A stretch of 64,000 nt of DNA from Corynebacterium sp. (GTDB taxonomy: Bacteria > Actinomycetota > Actinomycetes > Mycobacteriales > Mycobacteriaceae). The DNA is taken from the NCBI RefSeq assembly GCF_022712195.1, contig NZ_JALAGY010000037.1:24081-88080 (forward strand), written 5' to 3'. This document shows, one piece after another, positions 9,614 through 19,176 of the stretch. The translations under genes were made by a program, and so were the position numbers. The notes beneath the pieces were generated by a model that saw only the letters and a program-made list of their open reading frames with translations, was not told the origin of the DNA and did no database searches. Within the stretch, counting starts at the first letter, position 1. Each line of letters opens with the position of its first letter.

Positions 9614-10396
9614 CTACCCGGAGACATCCTCCGGGAACCCGTCGTCCTCCGTGTCCGCCGCACCGTCCACGTCGTCCTCCCACAGTGTCTCGAGCGGGAC
9701 AAGGAGCGACTCCCAGTGGGCCGCCTGCTCCTGCGCCAACGCCAGTACGTCGAAGAGCCGGTCGAAGTCGGTGTACTCCCCGAGGTCGAGGACCTCCTCC
9801 GACATGTCGGCCACATTGGCGACCAGGCCGCGGAACATCGCCTGCCGTTCCATCTCCGAGTACTCCTCGGCGAGGGACTCGTCGTCCCACACCTCCGAGA
9901 TCGCCTGGTCCATCAGCTCCTCGAACCCCTCCCCGAGGGAGATGAACTCGACATGGGCGGTCGGCTCCACGGACTCGCCGTCGAGGGTGACCACCAGCTC
10001 CGAACTCTCCCCGATCTCGGCGGAGACCCGGAGAGCGTCGCTGGCGTCCTGCTCGAACTGCAGGTCCACGATCCTCGCGTCGGTACCGTCGATCAGGTCC
10101 CGGATCACCCCGACCACCAGGTCGGTGGCCACGTGGCGCGCGACTGTCGCGACGGCGTCCTCGACCGAGAACACCACCCCGACGAGAGCCGCCTCGAAGT
10201 CCTCGTCGTCCTCCGCCACATCGGCCATCGCGAGGAAGACATTCGCGGCGGACATGCCGGCGGGCACGCCGTCCTCGATCTCCACGAACTGGATTTCCAG
10301 GTCAGTGGAGACCGGGACGAAAAGGGTACCGTCGTTGACCCTGGACTCGATCCCCTCCGAATCCAGGGACTCTGCAACATCCTCATAGAACCCCAT
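9614..10396 (-). CDS. Conserved acidic hypothetical protein
   Basis: A 260-residue, strongly acidic soluble protein without Cys or membrane segments. The first 100 residues (MGFYEDVAESLDSEGIESRV..., STDLEIQFVEIEDG) resemble the compact alpha/beta fold of YbjN or secretion-chaperone-like proteins in their hydrophobic spacing, but this is only an impression. The second half (about 150-260) is helical and rich in Glu/Asp. ATG 10396 has AGGAGG 8 bases upstream. No function can be assigned. It is divergent from odhA. Confidence 0.75.
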   Translation of the reverse strand: MGFYEDVAESLDSEGIESRVNDGTLFVPVSTDLEIQFVEIEDGVPAGMSAANVFLAMADVAEDDEDFEAALVGVVFSVEDAVATVARHVATDLVVGVIRDLIDGTDARIVDLQFEQDASDALRVSAEIGESSELVVTLDGESVEPTAHVEFISLGEGFEELMDQAISEVWDDESLAEEYSEMERQAMFRGLVANVADMSEEVLDLGEYTDFDRLFDVLALAQEQAAHWESLLVPLETLWEDDVDGAADTEDDGFPEDVSG

Positions 10397-10690
10397 GGCG
10401 GGTGCCTCCTAGGTACCTAGTCCATACGTTGTGCAGCACGCGCAGGTTTCACGCGGCACGCCTGCCGGAACTCCACCATGCTAGCCCAGTTCCGGCGTCT
10501 CGGCGGAGCCGCTGAAGACTCATTTTGCCGACCGAACAGGACCCCGGTCACACTGCAGCGCGAAAGTTACTGAAAACATACCCTCATCTGCCGGTTTCGG
10601 CCGCAACCCCGACGAGTTCACCGACCGCGGTGTTGTAGTAGGGTGGAGCGTCGAGATTGACCACATCATGAAATGAGGCGAGGACCTGCT
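10397..10690. other. Divergent intergenic region upstream of odhA
   Basis: Nearly 300 bases between the acidic protein and odhA. It contains AGGTACCTAG just upstream of the left gene and, near odhA, TAGGGT (10639-10644), a possible -10 about 47 bases before the start. GCGAGGA (10678-10684) is the odhA ribosome site. No operator could be identified with confidence. Confidence 0.4.
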
Positions 10691-13600
10691 GTGAACAGCA
10701 CCAATTTCGGCCAAAATGAATGGCTGGTCGACCAGATGTACCAGCAGTTCAAGGAAGACCCCCAGTCCGTCGATCCGGAGTGGCGGGAACTCTTCAACAA
10801 GCGGCCGGACACGGTTGACCACACCCCGGGGACATCATCCCCGAGCTCCACGACCTCCGGGAACGGCGGTAACGCCGCCGCAGACAAGGCCGCGACGGCG
10901 CCGTCCGCCGCCAAGGTGAACAAGGGCACCGGCGACGCCGGCGGGAAGAAGACCACGACGGCACCGAAGGCTGCACCGGTCGCCCCGAAGAAGTCGCTTT
11001 CTGCATCGGTCAACCCGATTCCGGAACGCGTCGCTCCGCCGGCACCGAAGGGACCTGCCGAGGCACCCACCCCCGGTGAGCACCCGCTCAAGGGGGCGCA
11101 GAAGTCCATCGCGAAGAACATGGACATCTCGCTGGAGATCCCCACCGCCACCACCGTGCGGGACATGCCGGCCAAGCTGATGTTCGAGAACCGGGCGATG
11201 GTCAACGACCACCTGCTCTCGCGCGGTAAGGGCAAGATCAGCTTCACCCACATCATCGGCTGGGCCATGGTCAAGGCCGTCCAGGCCCACCCCTCGATGA
11301 ACAACAGCTACAAGGTCGTCGACGGCAAGCCCGTCCTCGTGACCCCCGAGCACATCAATCTCGGTCTGGCCATCGACATGGTCAGCAAGAACGGTGCCCG
11401 TAACCTCGTCGTCGCCGCCATCCGTGAGTGTGAGACCCTCAGCTTCGACGAGTTCGTCGACGCCTACGAGGACATCGTCAAGCGTGCCCGCGTCGGCAAG
11501 CTGACGATGGACGACTTCAGCGGTGTGACCATCCAGCTGACCAACCCCGGCGGCATCGGCACCCGTCACTCCGTGCCCCGCCTCACCCGCGGCCAGGGCA
11601 CCATCGTCGGTGTCGGTGCCATGGACTACCCGGCGGAGTTCGCCGGTGCCTCCGAGGACCGTCTCGCTGAGATGGGTGTCGGCAAGCTCGTCACCATGAC
11701 CTCGACCTACGACCACCGCATCATCCAGGGTGCGGAGTCCGGCGAGTTCCTCCGCGACATCAGCCGCCTGCTGATCAACGACGAGTTCTGGGACGACCTG
11801 TTCGCCGCGATGTCGGTGCCCTACGCCCCGGTGCGCTGGAGCCAGGACCTGCCGAACATCGGGGTGGACAAGTCCACCCGCGTGATGCAGCTCATCGAGG
11901 CCTACCGCAGCCGCGGTCACCTCATCGCCGACATCGACCCGCTGCAGTGGACCCAGCCCGGCCTGCCGGTCCCCGACCACTCCGACCTGGAAATCGAGAC
12001 CCACGGCCTGACCCTGTGGGACTACGACCGCAGCTTCAACGTCGGTGGCTTCGCCGGCCGCGAGAAGATGACGCTGCGCGAGGTCCTCGCGACCCTGCGC
12101 CGTGCCTACACCCTCAAGGTCGGTTCCGAGTACACCCACATCCTCGACCACGACGAACGTCAGTGGCTCGAGGAGCAGATCGAGGCCGGTCAGCCGAAGC
12201 TGTCGAACCCCGAGCAGAAGTACCTGCTGCAGACCCTGAACTCCGCCGAGGCGTTCGAGAACTTCCTGCAGACCAAGTACATCGGTCAGAAGCGCTTCTC
12301 GCTGGAGGGCGCCGAGTCGCTCATCCCGCTGCTGGACGCCGCCGTGGACTCCGCCGCCGAGCAGGGTCTCGAGGAGGTCGTCATCGGCATGCCCCACCGC
12401 GGGCGCCTGAACGTGCTGGCCAACATCGTCGGTAAGCCCTACTCGAAGGTCTTCACCGAGTTCGAGGGCAACATCGAGCCCACCGTCGCCGGCGGTTCCG
12501 GTGACGTGAAGTACCACCTGGGCCAGACGGGCCAGTACACCCAGATGTTCGGCGACAACGACATCAACATCACCCTGACGGCCAACCCGTCGCACCTCGA
12601 GGCCGTCAACCCGGTCATGGAGGGTATCTCCCGGGCGCACCAGGACATCTCCCCCAACGCCGACGAGTACCCGATCATGCCGATCCTGATGCACGGCGAC
12701 GCGGCGTTCACCGGTCTGGGCGTGGTCCAGGAGACCATCAACCTCGCGAAGCTCGACGGCTACACCGTGGGCGGCACCGTCCACGTCGTGGTCAACAACC
12801 AGATCGGTTTCACCACCACCCCGGACGCCGGCCGTTCCACCCACTACGTCACCGACCTCGCCAAGGGCTTCGACGCCCCGATCTTCCACGTCAACGGCGA
12901 CGACCCGGAAGCTGTCGTGTGGGTGGCCCGTCTCGCCGTCGAGTACCGCCGCCGTTTCGGCAAGGACGTCTTCATCGACCTCGTCTGCTACCGCCGTCGC
13001 GGACACAACGAGTCCGACGACCCGTCGATGACCCAGCCGGAGATGTACGACCGCATCCAGGACCGCGCCACCGTGCGTGCCCTCTACCACGACACCCTCG
13101 TGGGCCGTGGTGAGCTGTCCGAGGAGGACGCCCAGCGTGCCGCGGACGACTTCCAGGGTCAGCTGGAGACCGTGTTCAACCAGGTCCGTCAGGCCGAGAA
13201 GGACGCCACCCCCGCAGAGCAGACCGGTATCGCCGGTTCCCAGGCGCTGACCCGGGGCCTGGACACCTCCATCTCCCGTGAGGTCCTCGAGGCCGTCGGC
13301 GACGCCTTCGCGGACGTCCCGGAGGGCTTCAACGTGCACCAGCGCGTCAAGCCGGTGGTCAAGCGTCGTCAGGAGATGACCCGTAAGGGCGGCATCGACT
13401 GGGCCTTCGGCGAGCTCCTGGCCTTCTCCACGCTCGCCCAGGACGGCCGGCTCGTACGACTCGCCGGTGAGGATTCCCTGCGCGGTACCTTCACCCAGCG
13501 CCACGCCGTGCTCTTCGACTCCGAGACCACCGAGCCCTACAGCCCGCTGGAGAAGCTCGCCGAGGAGTCCGGCAACGGCGGCTCCTTCCGCGCCTACAAC

Positions 13601-14440
13601 TCCCCGCTGACCGAGTTCGCCGGTCTCGGCTTCGAGTACGGCTACTCCGTGGGCAACATCGACGCCGTGGTGGCCTGGGAGGCGCAGTTCGGTGACTTCG
13701 CCAACGGCGCCCAGACCATCATCGACCAGTACGTCGCCTCCGGCGAGGCCAAGTGGGGTCAGCTCTCGAGCGTGATCCTGCTGCTGCCCCACGGTTACGA
13801 GGGCCAGGGCCCGGACCACTCCAGCGCCCGCATCGAGCGGTTCCTGCAGATGGCCGCCGAAGGGTCGATGACCATCGCCCAGCCGTCCACCCCTGCGAAC
13901 CACTTCCACCTGCTGCGTCGCCACGCCATGGGCACGATGCGTCGTCCGCTGGTGGTCTTCACCCCGAAGTCGATGCTGCGCAACAAGGCCGCGACGTCCT
14001 CGGTCGAGGACTTCACCGAGGTCACGAGCTTCCGCTCCGTGCTCGACGATCCGCGGCTGCGGGACACCGAGGGTAAGCACGAGGACATCACGACGGTCCT
14101 TCTCTGCTCGGGCAAGATCTACTACGACCTCGAGAAGAAGCGCCAGGAGGACGGCCGCGACGACGTCGCCATCGCCCGCGTGGAGATGCTGCACCCGCTG
14201 CCGCACAACCGCATCCGGGAGGTCCTCGACCGCTACCCGAACGCGGAGTTCCGCTGGGTGCAGGACGAGCCCGCCAACCAGGGTCCCTGGCCGTTCATCG
14301 CCCTGAACCTGCCGGAGCGCATCGAGGGACTGAAGCTCAAGCGGGTGTCCCGCCGGGCCCAGTCCTCCACGGCGACCGGACTGGCGAAGGTCCACAAGCT
14401 CGAGCAGGAACAGCTGCTCAACGAGGCTTTCGCGAAGTAG
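10691..14440 (+). CDS. odhA: 2-oxoglutarate dehydrogenase E1 with fused E2-type acyltransferase domain
   Basis: A 1249-residue TCA-cycle enzyme that decarboxylates 2-oxoglutarate. The N-terminus (NSTNFGQNEWLVDQMYQQF) is the E1 start. A Pro/Ala/Lys-rich linker (about 35-110) is followed by an E2 succinyltransferase catalytic domain with the DHR motif in TYDHRIIQGAESGEFL (about residues 337-352). The thiamine-diphosphate E1 body follows, with GMPHRGRLNVLANIVGKPYSK and GDAAFTG...NNQIGFTT. There is no lipoyl domain, as in C. glutamicum OdhA and mycobacterial KGD, which borrow AceF. GTG 10691 is chosen because GCGAGGA (10678-10684) lies 6 bases upstream; an ATG at 10673 would bury that site. Confidence 0.96.
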   Translation: MNSTNFGQNEWLVDQMYQQFKEDPQSVDPEWRELFNKRPDTVDHTPGTSSPSSTTSGNGGNAAADKAATAPSAAKVNKGTGDAGGKKTTTAPKAAPVAPKKSLSASVNPIPERVAPPAPKGPAEAPTPGEHPLKGAQKSIAKNMDISLEIPTATTVRDMPAKLMFENRAMVNDHLLSRGKGKISFTHIIGWAMVKAVQAHPSMNNSYKVVDGKPVLVTPEHINLGLAIDMVSKNGARNLVVAAIRECETLSFDEFVDAYEDIVKRARVGKLTMDDFSGVTIQLTNPGGIGTRHSVPRLTRGQGTIVGVGAMDYPAEFAGASEDRLAEMGVGKLVTMTSTYDHRIIQGAESGEFLRDISRLLINDEFWDDLFAAMSVPYAPVRWSQDLPNIGVDKSTRVMQLIEAYRSRGHLIADIDPLQWTQPGLPVPDHSDLEIETHGLTLWDYDRSFNVGGFAGREKMTLREVLATLRRAYTLKVGSEYTHILDHDERQWLEEQIEAGQPKLSNPEQKYLLQTLNSAEAFENFLQTKYIGQKRFSLEGAESLIPLLDAAVDSAAEQGLEEVVIGMPHRGRLNVLANIVGKPYSKVFTEFEGNIEPTVAGGSGDVKYHLGQTGQYTQMFGDNDINITLTANPSHLEAVNPVMEGISRAHQDISPNADEYPIMPILMHGDAAFTGLGVVQETINLAKLDGYTVGGTVHVVVNNQIGFTTTPDAGRSTHYVTDLAKGFDAPIFHVNGDDPEAVVWVARLAVEYRRRFGKDVFIDLVCYRRRGHNESDDPSMTQPEMYDRIQDRATVRALYHDTLVGRGELSEEDAQRAADDFQGQLETVFNQVRQAEKDATPAEQTGIAGSQALTRGLDTSISREVLEAVGDAFADVPEGFNVHQRVKPVVKRRQEMTRKGGIDWAFGELLAFSTLAQDGRLVRLAGEDSLRGTFTQRHAVLFDSETTEPYSPLEKLAEESGNGGSFRAYNSPLTEFAGLGFEYGYSVGNIDAVVAWEAQFGDFANGAQTIIDQYVASGEAKWGQLSSVILLLPHGYEGQGPDHSSARIERFLQMAAEGSMTIAQPSTPANHFHLLRRHAMGTMRRPLVVFTPKSMLRNKAATSSVEDFTEVTSFRSVLDDPRLRDTEGKHEDITTVLLCSGKIYYDLEKKRQEDGRDDVAIARVEMLHPLPHNRIREVLDRYPNAEFRWVQDEPANQGPWPFIALNLPERIEGLKLKRVSRRAQSSTATGLAKVHKLEQEQLLNEAFAK

Positions 14441-14452
14441 TACCCGCGCAAG

Positions 14453-14503
14453 GAAGCCCCGGTGGGAAGTGACACGGTTCGTGTCCCTCCCCACCGGGGC
14501 TTC
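14453..14503 (+). terminator. Hairpin terminator after odhA
   Basis: GAAGCCCCGGTGGG (14453-14466) pairs perfectly with 14490-14503. It starts 12 bases after the odhA stop and may also serve the convergent lipoprotein gene. Confidence 0.8.
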
Positions 14504-14538
14504 TGCTGTCCCCGCCTCCGGAAGTCGGGGAGCCGCAC

Positions 14539-15141
14539 CTAGCCTGCGTTCTCCTCTGCCAGGTCGTCGCTGGAGACCCCGCCGGCCACGTTGTTCAACG
14601 CTCGGCGGTCCGAGCGTTCCAGTGCCGTCTTGCGGTACACCGCGACCGTGTTCTGCGGCAGCGAGTCGTCACCGCAGCCCACCGCCTCCCCCGGGTCACT
14701 CGCCTGCAGGTCGGTCGGCAGTGCCGAGAACATCGTGGTGTGGGTGATGTCCCGCCACTGGCCGGGGTCCGCGCCCTCGTCGAGTGCGTCCGCGTACAGG
14801 CCACGCAGTTCGTCGCCCTTCGCCGGGTCCAGGACGTCCAGCAGTTCGCCGACGCAGCCGAGGACCACGTTGACGTCCCCTGCACGGAGCTGTTCCAGCC
14901 GGTCGGCACTGTCGATGTCCCGGAACTCCACCGGTCGTCCCGTCGCGGCGAAGGCGTCCTCGTACTTGCCGGACAGCCGTTGCTGGACGGGGTCGTCGGT
15001 GAGTCCCAGGCGGATCGGGCCGGCGGTCTCCTCGTCCATCCGCAGCTGCGCCGGGCCGGTCACCCCCGCCGCCGTGCAGCCGGTCAGCCCGACCGCAGCG
15101 GCCGCGCAGAGCGCCGTGGCCGCCCTCCGGAATCCGCTCAC
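14539..15141 (-). CDS. Lipoprotein, possibly related to ABC substrate-binding proteins
   Basis: A 200-residue secreted lipoprotein. The N-terminal signal ends in the lipobox VGLTGC (Cys near residue 21). The mature part (GPIRLGLTDDPVQQRLSGKYEDAF..., DIDSADRLEQLRAGDVNVVLGC) has the feel of the first lobe of a type II periplasmic binding protein, but at under 180 mature residues it is too short for a full one. A Cys pair (VLGCVGE and AVGCGDD) could form a disulfide. GTG 15141 has GGGAG 6 bases upstream; ATG 15147 is adjacent to that site. Ligand unknown. Confidence 0.75.
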   Translation of the reverse strand: MSGFRRAATALCAAAAVGLTGCTAAGVTGPAQLRMDEETAGPIRLGLTDDPVQQRLSGKYEDAFAATGRPVEFRDIDSADRLEQLRAGDVNVVLGCVGELLDVLDPAKGDELRGLYADALDEGADPGQWRDITHTTMFSALPTDLQASDPGEAVGCGDDSLPQNTVAVYRKTALERSDRRALNNVAGGVSSDDLAEENAG

Positions 15142-15198
15142 ACCCATCTCCCGTCCGTCCTGTCTCGTCCGTCACCGTGGCCTGTCCCCACCATCATG

Positions 15199-15393
15199 TC
15201 ACCACCACGCCACGGCGTAGACAACCACCAGCGCGAGCCACGGCACCACACCCCACAGCCGCGCTCGGTCCGAGAGCAGGGCTCCGGCCGTCGCCACGAC
15301 TCCACCCACCGCATGGGGAATCCACAACGGGCTGCCCAGCAACGCCAGAATCACCGCGACCCCGCACAGACCGCCGGCGATCAGTCGTGACAT
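15199..15393 (-). CDS. Small membrane protein (64 aa)
   Basis: A 64-residue protein that is almost all hydrophobic, with two membrane segments (GLCGVAVILALLGSPLWI and LWGVVPWLALVVVYAVAW) joined by a short Asp-Arg-Ala-Arg loop. ATG 15393 has GGGAGG about 6 bases upstream. It matches the small membrane protein found beside the MgtE-N/CBS gene in related actinobacteria. Function unknown. It is divergent from that gene and lies upstream of the lipoprotein. Confidence 0.75.
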   Translation of the reverse strand: MSRLIAGGLCGVAVILALLGSPLWIPHAVGGVVATAGALLSDRARLWGVVPWLALVVVYAVAWW

Positions 15394-15519
15394 CGTTTCC
15401 TCCCGTGGGTGCACCAGTACCTCGCCATCCGCCTAAGGATACCCCCACCTCTCACCCGGGAAGAAGCGCCGGCGGTGCTGGACCGCAGGTTCACAGCGCG
15501 CCCACGGGATACTGTGCCG

Positions 15520-15525
15520 TAATCT
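15520..15525 (+). promoter_or_regulatory. Candidate -10 element TAATCT
   Basis: TAATCT ends 8 bases before ATG 15534, which has no ribosome site. This predicts a leaderless mRNA for the MgtE-N/CBS gene. Confidence 0.5.
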
Positions 15526-15533
15526 CTAGTTCC

Positions 15534-16838
15534 ATGAACACCACACGGGTTTTCGCCGGACGTCTGGCCGGCATGCTCCTGCTCGGCGCGGACGGCGAGT
15601 CGCTGGGGCGCGTCAGGGACGTCGTCCTGACGATCCGGTCGACACGTGCCGTCGCACTGGGGCTGGTCGCCGAGGTCGCCGGTAAACGCAGGATCTTCCT
15701 GCCCATGGGGCGGGTCACCTCCATCGACCCCAAGGAGGTCACGCTCAACACCAGTTCGGTGAACCTGCGGCCGTTCCGTTCCCGCGCCGGCGAGCTCACG
15801 GTGATGGAGGACCTCATCGGGGCGAAGGTGCACACCGACGACCCCGAGTTCAGCCACCTGGCTGGCCGCGCCGTGGAGATCTCCGATGTCGAGCTTGAAC
15901 GTACCCGCAGCCGCGAGTGGGAGCTGAGCCGGGTCGCGGTGATCACCCGGGGCAGGCTCGGACGTCGCTCCACCCCCGCGGTGATCCCTTTCATGCACGT
16001 CCACGGCCTGTCGGCCTCCGGCGCAGGTCCCCGCGACATGGACGCCGAACTCATCGCCGAGTTCACCACCATGCGCAACGCCGACATCGCCCACGCACTG
16101 CGGGACATGTCCGCCGAGCGTCGGATCCGCATCGCATCGGAACTGGACGACGAACGTCTCGCCGACGTCATCGCCGAGCTGCCCGACGACGAGCAGACGG
16201 AGATCGTCGAGGAACTCAACATCGAACGCGCCGCCACGGTCCTGGAGGAGATGGACCCCGACGACGCCGCCGACCTCCTCGGCGAGCTCCCCGGCGACAA
16301 AGCCGACGTCCTGCTGGAGCTGATGGACCCCGAGGAGTCTGAACCGGTGCGTCGCCTGATGAGCTTCACCCCCGACACCGTCGGCGCCCTGATGACCTCG
16401 GAAGCCATCATCCTGACCCCACAGGCGACGGTGGCGGAGGCCCTGGCACACGCCCGCAACCCCGAGGTGCCGCTCTCCCTGAGCTCGCTGATCTTCGTGG
16501 TGCGCCCTCCCCAGGCCACCCCGACCGGGCGCTACCTGGGATGCGTGCACCTGCAGAAGCTGCTGCGCGAGCCTCCGTCGTCCCTCGTCGGCGGCATCCT
16601 GGACCTCGAACTGCCCGCGCTGCACCCCGAGGACACCGAGGAGACCGCCGCCCGGTACTTCGCCACCTACAATCTCGTCTCGGCGCCGGTGCTCGACGAG
16701 GACGGCCACCTTCTCGGCGTCGTCGGCGTCGACGACCTCCTCGACCACCTGCTGCCGGAGAACTGGCGCGACGAGGACTGGCGGAGCAACCGGACCACCG
16801 TGAACGGACCATCCACCCCGACCACCGGACGAGAGTGA
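15534..16838 (+). CDS. Soluble MgtE N-domain and CBS-domain protein with PRC-barrel start
   Basis: A 434-residue cytoplasmic protein. Residues about 1-75 (VFAGRLAGMLLLGADGESLGRVRDVVL) are PRC-barrel-like, and a second related segment follows near 80-150. Then comes an MgtE intracellular N domain made of helical Asp-rich repeats (ELPDDEQTEIVEELN, MDPDDAADLLGELPGDKADVLLEL), and a CBS pair from about residue 285 (TVGALMTSEAIILTP, DGHLLGVVGVDDLLDHLLPENW). The MgtE membrane channel is absent, so it is not itself a Mg2+ transporter. It may sense Mg2+ or adenine nucleotides. The DUF1003 gene follows after 7 bases. Confidence 0.9.
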   Translation: MNTTRVFAGRLAGMLLLGADGESLGRVRDVVLTIRSTRAVALGLVAEVAGKRRIFLPMGRVTSIDPKEVTLNTSSVNLRPFRSRAGELTVMEDLIGAKVHTDDPEFSHLAGRAVEISDVELERTRSREWELSRVAVITRGRLGRRSTPAVIPFMHVHGLSASGAGPRDMDAELIAEFTTMRNADIAHALRDMSAERRIRIASELDDERLADVIAELPDDEQTEIVEELNIERAATVLEEMDPDDAADLLGELPGDKADVLLELMDPEESEPVRRLMSFTPDTVGALMTSEAIILTPQATVAEALAHARNPEVPLSLSSLIFVVRPPQATPTGRYLGCVHLQKLLREPPSSLVGGILDLELPALHPEDTEETAARYFATYNLVSAPVLDEDGHLLGVVGVDDLLDHLLPENWRDEDWRSNRTTVNGPSTPTTGRE

Positions 16839-16845
16839 GAGCACC

Positions 16846-17382
16846 ATGCCCGACAACTTCTCCAGGACCGAACTGGACACTCCCTCCACCGGTCCCCGAC
16901 GCCGGCTCATCGCCTACAACGACGACGCCGTCGGAGTGGGCGCGGAGAAGGTCGCCCGCTTCCTCGGCACCGGGCGCTACCTCATGTGGCAGTCGGTCAT
17001 CGTGGTGGTCTGGATCTGCCTCAACGTGGGCGGGTTCTGGTGGAACTGGGACCCTTACCCCTTCATCCTGCTCAACCTGGCCTTCTCCACCCAGGCGGCC
17101 TACGCCGCCCCGTTGATCCTGCTGGCCCAGAACCGCCAGGACGACCGGGACAGGGTCTCACTCAACGAGGACCGCCGACGTGCCGAGGAGACCAAGGCCG
17201 ACACCGAGTTCCTCGCCCGCGAACTCGCCGGCCTGCGTATCGCCGTCGGTGAGAACGTGACCCGCGACTACCTCCGCCGCGAACTCGACGACCTCGGCGA
17301 CATGCTCCGTCGCATCGAGGACAAGCTGGAGGACCAGCGCAACGACGACCGCACCGACGGAGGGGTCCCTGACCGTCCCTGA
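16846..17382 (+). CDS. DUF1003 membrane protein
   Basis: A 178-residue protein. After a soluble N-terminus there are two membrane helices (about 50-65 WQSVIVVVWICLNVGGFWW and 70-92 PFILLNLAFSTQAAYAAPLIL) with the conserved DUF1003 pattern YPFILLNL..S.QA...APLI..AQNRQ. A charged coiled-coil C-terminus follows (LNEDRRRAEETKADTEFL...). It is in an operon with the MgtE-N/CBS protein, a frequent pairing that suggests a shared role in cation or envelope physiology. The exact function is unknown. Confidence 0.88.
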   Translation: MPDNFSRTELDTPSTGPRRRLIAYNDDAVGVGAEKVARFLGTGRYLMWQSVIVVVWICLNVGGFWWNWDPYPFILLNLAFSTQAAYAAPLILLAQNRQDDRDRVSLNEDRRRAEETKADTEFLARELAGLRIAVGENVTRDYLRRELDDLGDMLRRIEDKLEDQRNDDRTDGGVPDRP

Positions 17383-17416
17383 CCGCCCCTGACCGGCCCT
17401 TGCCGTGGCCCGCACA

Positions 17417-17445
17417 TTGGCCCTGAACTGGGGTGGGCGTATCAT
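17417..17445 (+). promoter_or_regulatory. Sigma-A-like promoter of mrp (TTGGCC-N17-TATCAT)
   Basis: TTGGCC at 17417-17422 and TATCAT at 17440-17445 are separated by 17 bases. The -10 ends 8 bases before ATG 17454, so the mRNA would be leaderless. Confidence 0.6.
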
Positions 17446-17453
17446 CGGGGGCA

Positions 17454-18584
17454 ATGTCTACTGTCACTGAATCAGCGGTTCGCAGTGCCCTGGCCACTGT
17501 CGAGGACCCGGAACTCAACAAGCCCATCACCGAACTGGGCATGGTCAAGTCGATCGACGTCGACGGCGACCACGTCGCGGTGGAGATCTACCTCACCATC
17601 GCCGGCTGCCCCATGAAGTCGACCCTGACGACCCGCACCCGTGAGGCCGCCGAAGGCGTGGAGGGCGTCGCGCGTGCCACGGTGACCACCGACGTGATGA
17701 GCGACGAACAACGCCGGGAACTGCGCACCAGACTGCGTGGCAGTGCCGCGGAGCCGGTCATCCCCTTCGCCCAGCCGGAGTCGACGACGCGTGTCTTCGC
17801 CGTGGCCTCCGGTAAGGGCGGCGTCGGCAAGTCCTCGGTGACGGTCAACCTCGCCACCGCACTGGCCAAACGCGGCCTGCAGGTCGGTGTGGTCGACGCG
17901 GACATCTACGGCCATTCGGTGCCGCACATGATGGGTTCGGACCACCGTCCCCACCAGGTGGACGACATGATCATCCCGCCGCAGGCCCACGGTGTGAAGA
18001 TCATGTCCATCGGCCACTTCCTCGAGGGCAACTCACCGGTCGTGTGGCGTGGACCGATGCTGCACCGGGCGATCCAGCAGTTCCTCGCCGACGTGTTCTG
18101 GGGTGATCTGGACATCCTGCTGCTCGACCTTCCCCCGGGAACCGGCGATGTGGCGATCTCGGTCGCCCAGCTGGTCCCGAACGCCGAGCTTCTCATCGTG
18201 ACCACCCCGCAGGCCGCGGCCGCGGAGGTCGCCGAACGTGCCGGCAGCATCTCCCAGCAGACCCGGCAGCGCATCGGCGGGGTCATCGAGAACATGAGCT
18301 GGATGGACATGCCGGACGGCACCCGCATGGAGATCTTCGGTGCCGGTGGCGGTCAGGTCGTGGCCGACCACCTCAGTGAGCTCACCGGTGCCGAGGTGCC
18401 CCTGATGGGGCAGATCCCACTGGACCCGAACCTGCGCATCGGCGGGGACCTCGGCAACCCGATCGCCATGTCTGAACCGGACTCCCCGGCCGGCAAGGCA
18501 CTGGGGGAGATCGCGGAGAAGCTGGCCACCCGGCGTCAGTCGCTGGCAGGTCGCCCGCTGAATCTCGGCGTCGCCGGGCAGTAG
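17454..18584 (+). CDS. mrp: Mrp/ApbC-type P-loop ATPase, iron-sulfur carrier family
   Basis: A 376-residue cytoplasmic protein. A MIP18/DUF59 domain (about 5-90, ...EDPELNKPITELGMV... GCPMKS) precedes a ParA/MinD-like ATPase with the deviant Walker A VASGKGGVGKSSV (about residue 118) and DLPPGTGDV. Family members carry or insert Fe-S clusters. The CxxC pair of classical ApbC/Nbp35 proteins is missing: the corresponding stretch reads ENMSWMDMPDGTRMEIFG. Actinobacterial members may generally lack it, so cluster transfer is inferred, not shown. It is convergent with tatB. Confidence 0.9.
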   Translation: MSTVTESAVRSALATVEDPELNKPITELGMVKSIDVDGDHVAVEIYLTIAGCPMKSTLTTRTREAAEGVEGVARATVTTDVMSDEQRRELRTRLRGSAAEPVIPFAQPESTTRVFAVASGKGGVGKSSVTVNLATALAKRGLQVGVVDADIYGHSVPHMMGSDHRPHQVDDMIIPPQAHGVKIMSIGHFLEGNSPVVWRGPMLHRAIQQFLADVFWGDLDILLLDLPPGTGDVAISVAQLVPNAELLIVTTPQAAAAEVAERAGSISQQTRQRIGGVIENMSWMDMPDGTRMEIFGAGGGQVVADHLSELTGAEVPLMGQIPLDPNLRIGGDLGNPIAMSEPDSPAGKALGEIAEKLATRRQSLAGRPLNLGVAGQ

Positions 18585-18614
18585 ACCGCCCCGGCCCCTC
18601 TCTACCGCCGCGCC

Positions 18615-19136
18615 CTACAGGGTGTCGTCGAGGTTGCCGGGGGAGCTCCAGTCCCGCGACTGGCCGACCTCGTCCTGCTGGGGAAGTTCGACCCGCTCCT
18701 CCCCCGTGGCATGGCCCTCCGCGCCGGCGGTGGCACCGTCCGATGTCGAGGGCACCTCGCTCGGCCGGGGCGGGTTCTTCGGCGCCGACCCGGAGATCTG
18801 TGCGGTGGTCCCACGGACAGCGCCGGTGACGTCCTTCGCCGTGGACTCCAGGTCGGTGAGGAAGCTGTCGTCGTCGTCCAGCAGGGTCTTCGTGATGAAT
18901 CCGCGGGCGCCCATCTGACGCACGCTGTTGAGCTGCGACAGTGGCTTACGGAACTCCTCGAAGTCCTCGCCGAAGTCCTGGTCCAGTTCCTGGCGGGCGT
19001 TGGCGATGGCGTTCCGTGCCGCGAGGAGCAGTGCCTTGAGGTCGGTGATCAACCGGGGCAGCCGTTCAGGTCCGACGACGATAATGCCCACGACAATCAG
19101 GACGAGGACCTCGCCCCACCCGACGCTGGAGAACAC
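18615..19136 (-). CDS. tatB: Sec-independent protein translocase subunit TatB
   Basis: A 173-residue protein. The N-terminal membrane helix ([20 protein letters not shown]) and amphipathic helix ([23 protein letters not shown]) are the TatA/B hallmark, with the Gly-Pro-Glu-Arg hinge. The long acidic C-terminus marks TatB, which binds twin-arginine signal peptides with TatC. GTG 19136 has GAAAGG upstream. It lies directly downstream of the anti-sigma gene on the same strand, as in mycobacteria. Confidence 0.93.
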   Translation of the reverse strand: MFSSVGWGEVLVLIVVGIIVVGPERLPRLITDLKALLLAARNAIANARQELDQDFGEDFEEFRKPLSQLNSVRQMGARGFITKTLLDDDDSFLTDLESTAKDVTGAVRGTTAQISGSAPKNPPRPSEVPSTSDGATAGAEGHATGEERVELPQQDEVGQSRDWSSPGNLDDTL

Positions 19137-19176
19137 CAGTCACGCCTTTCTCTCGACACTGCCGACGGGACTGATT

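Noticed and set aside
10835-14494. A 1219-codon open frame antisense to odhA
   Set aside because: It is the mirror of GC-biased odhA codons; composition is dominated by Val, Gly, Arg and Asp with no recognisable domain, while the plus strand encodes an intact OdhA.
15534-16838. Full MgtE magnesium transporter
   Set aside because: The membrane channel domain is missing; only the cytoplasmic N and CBS parts are present after a PRC-barrel-like start.
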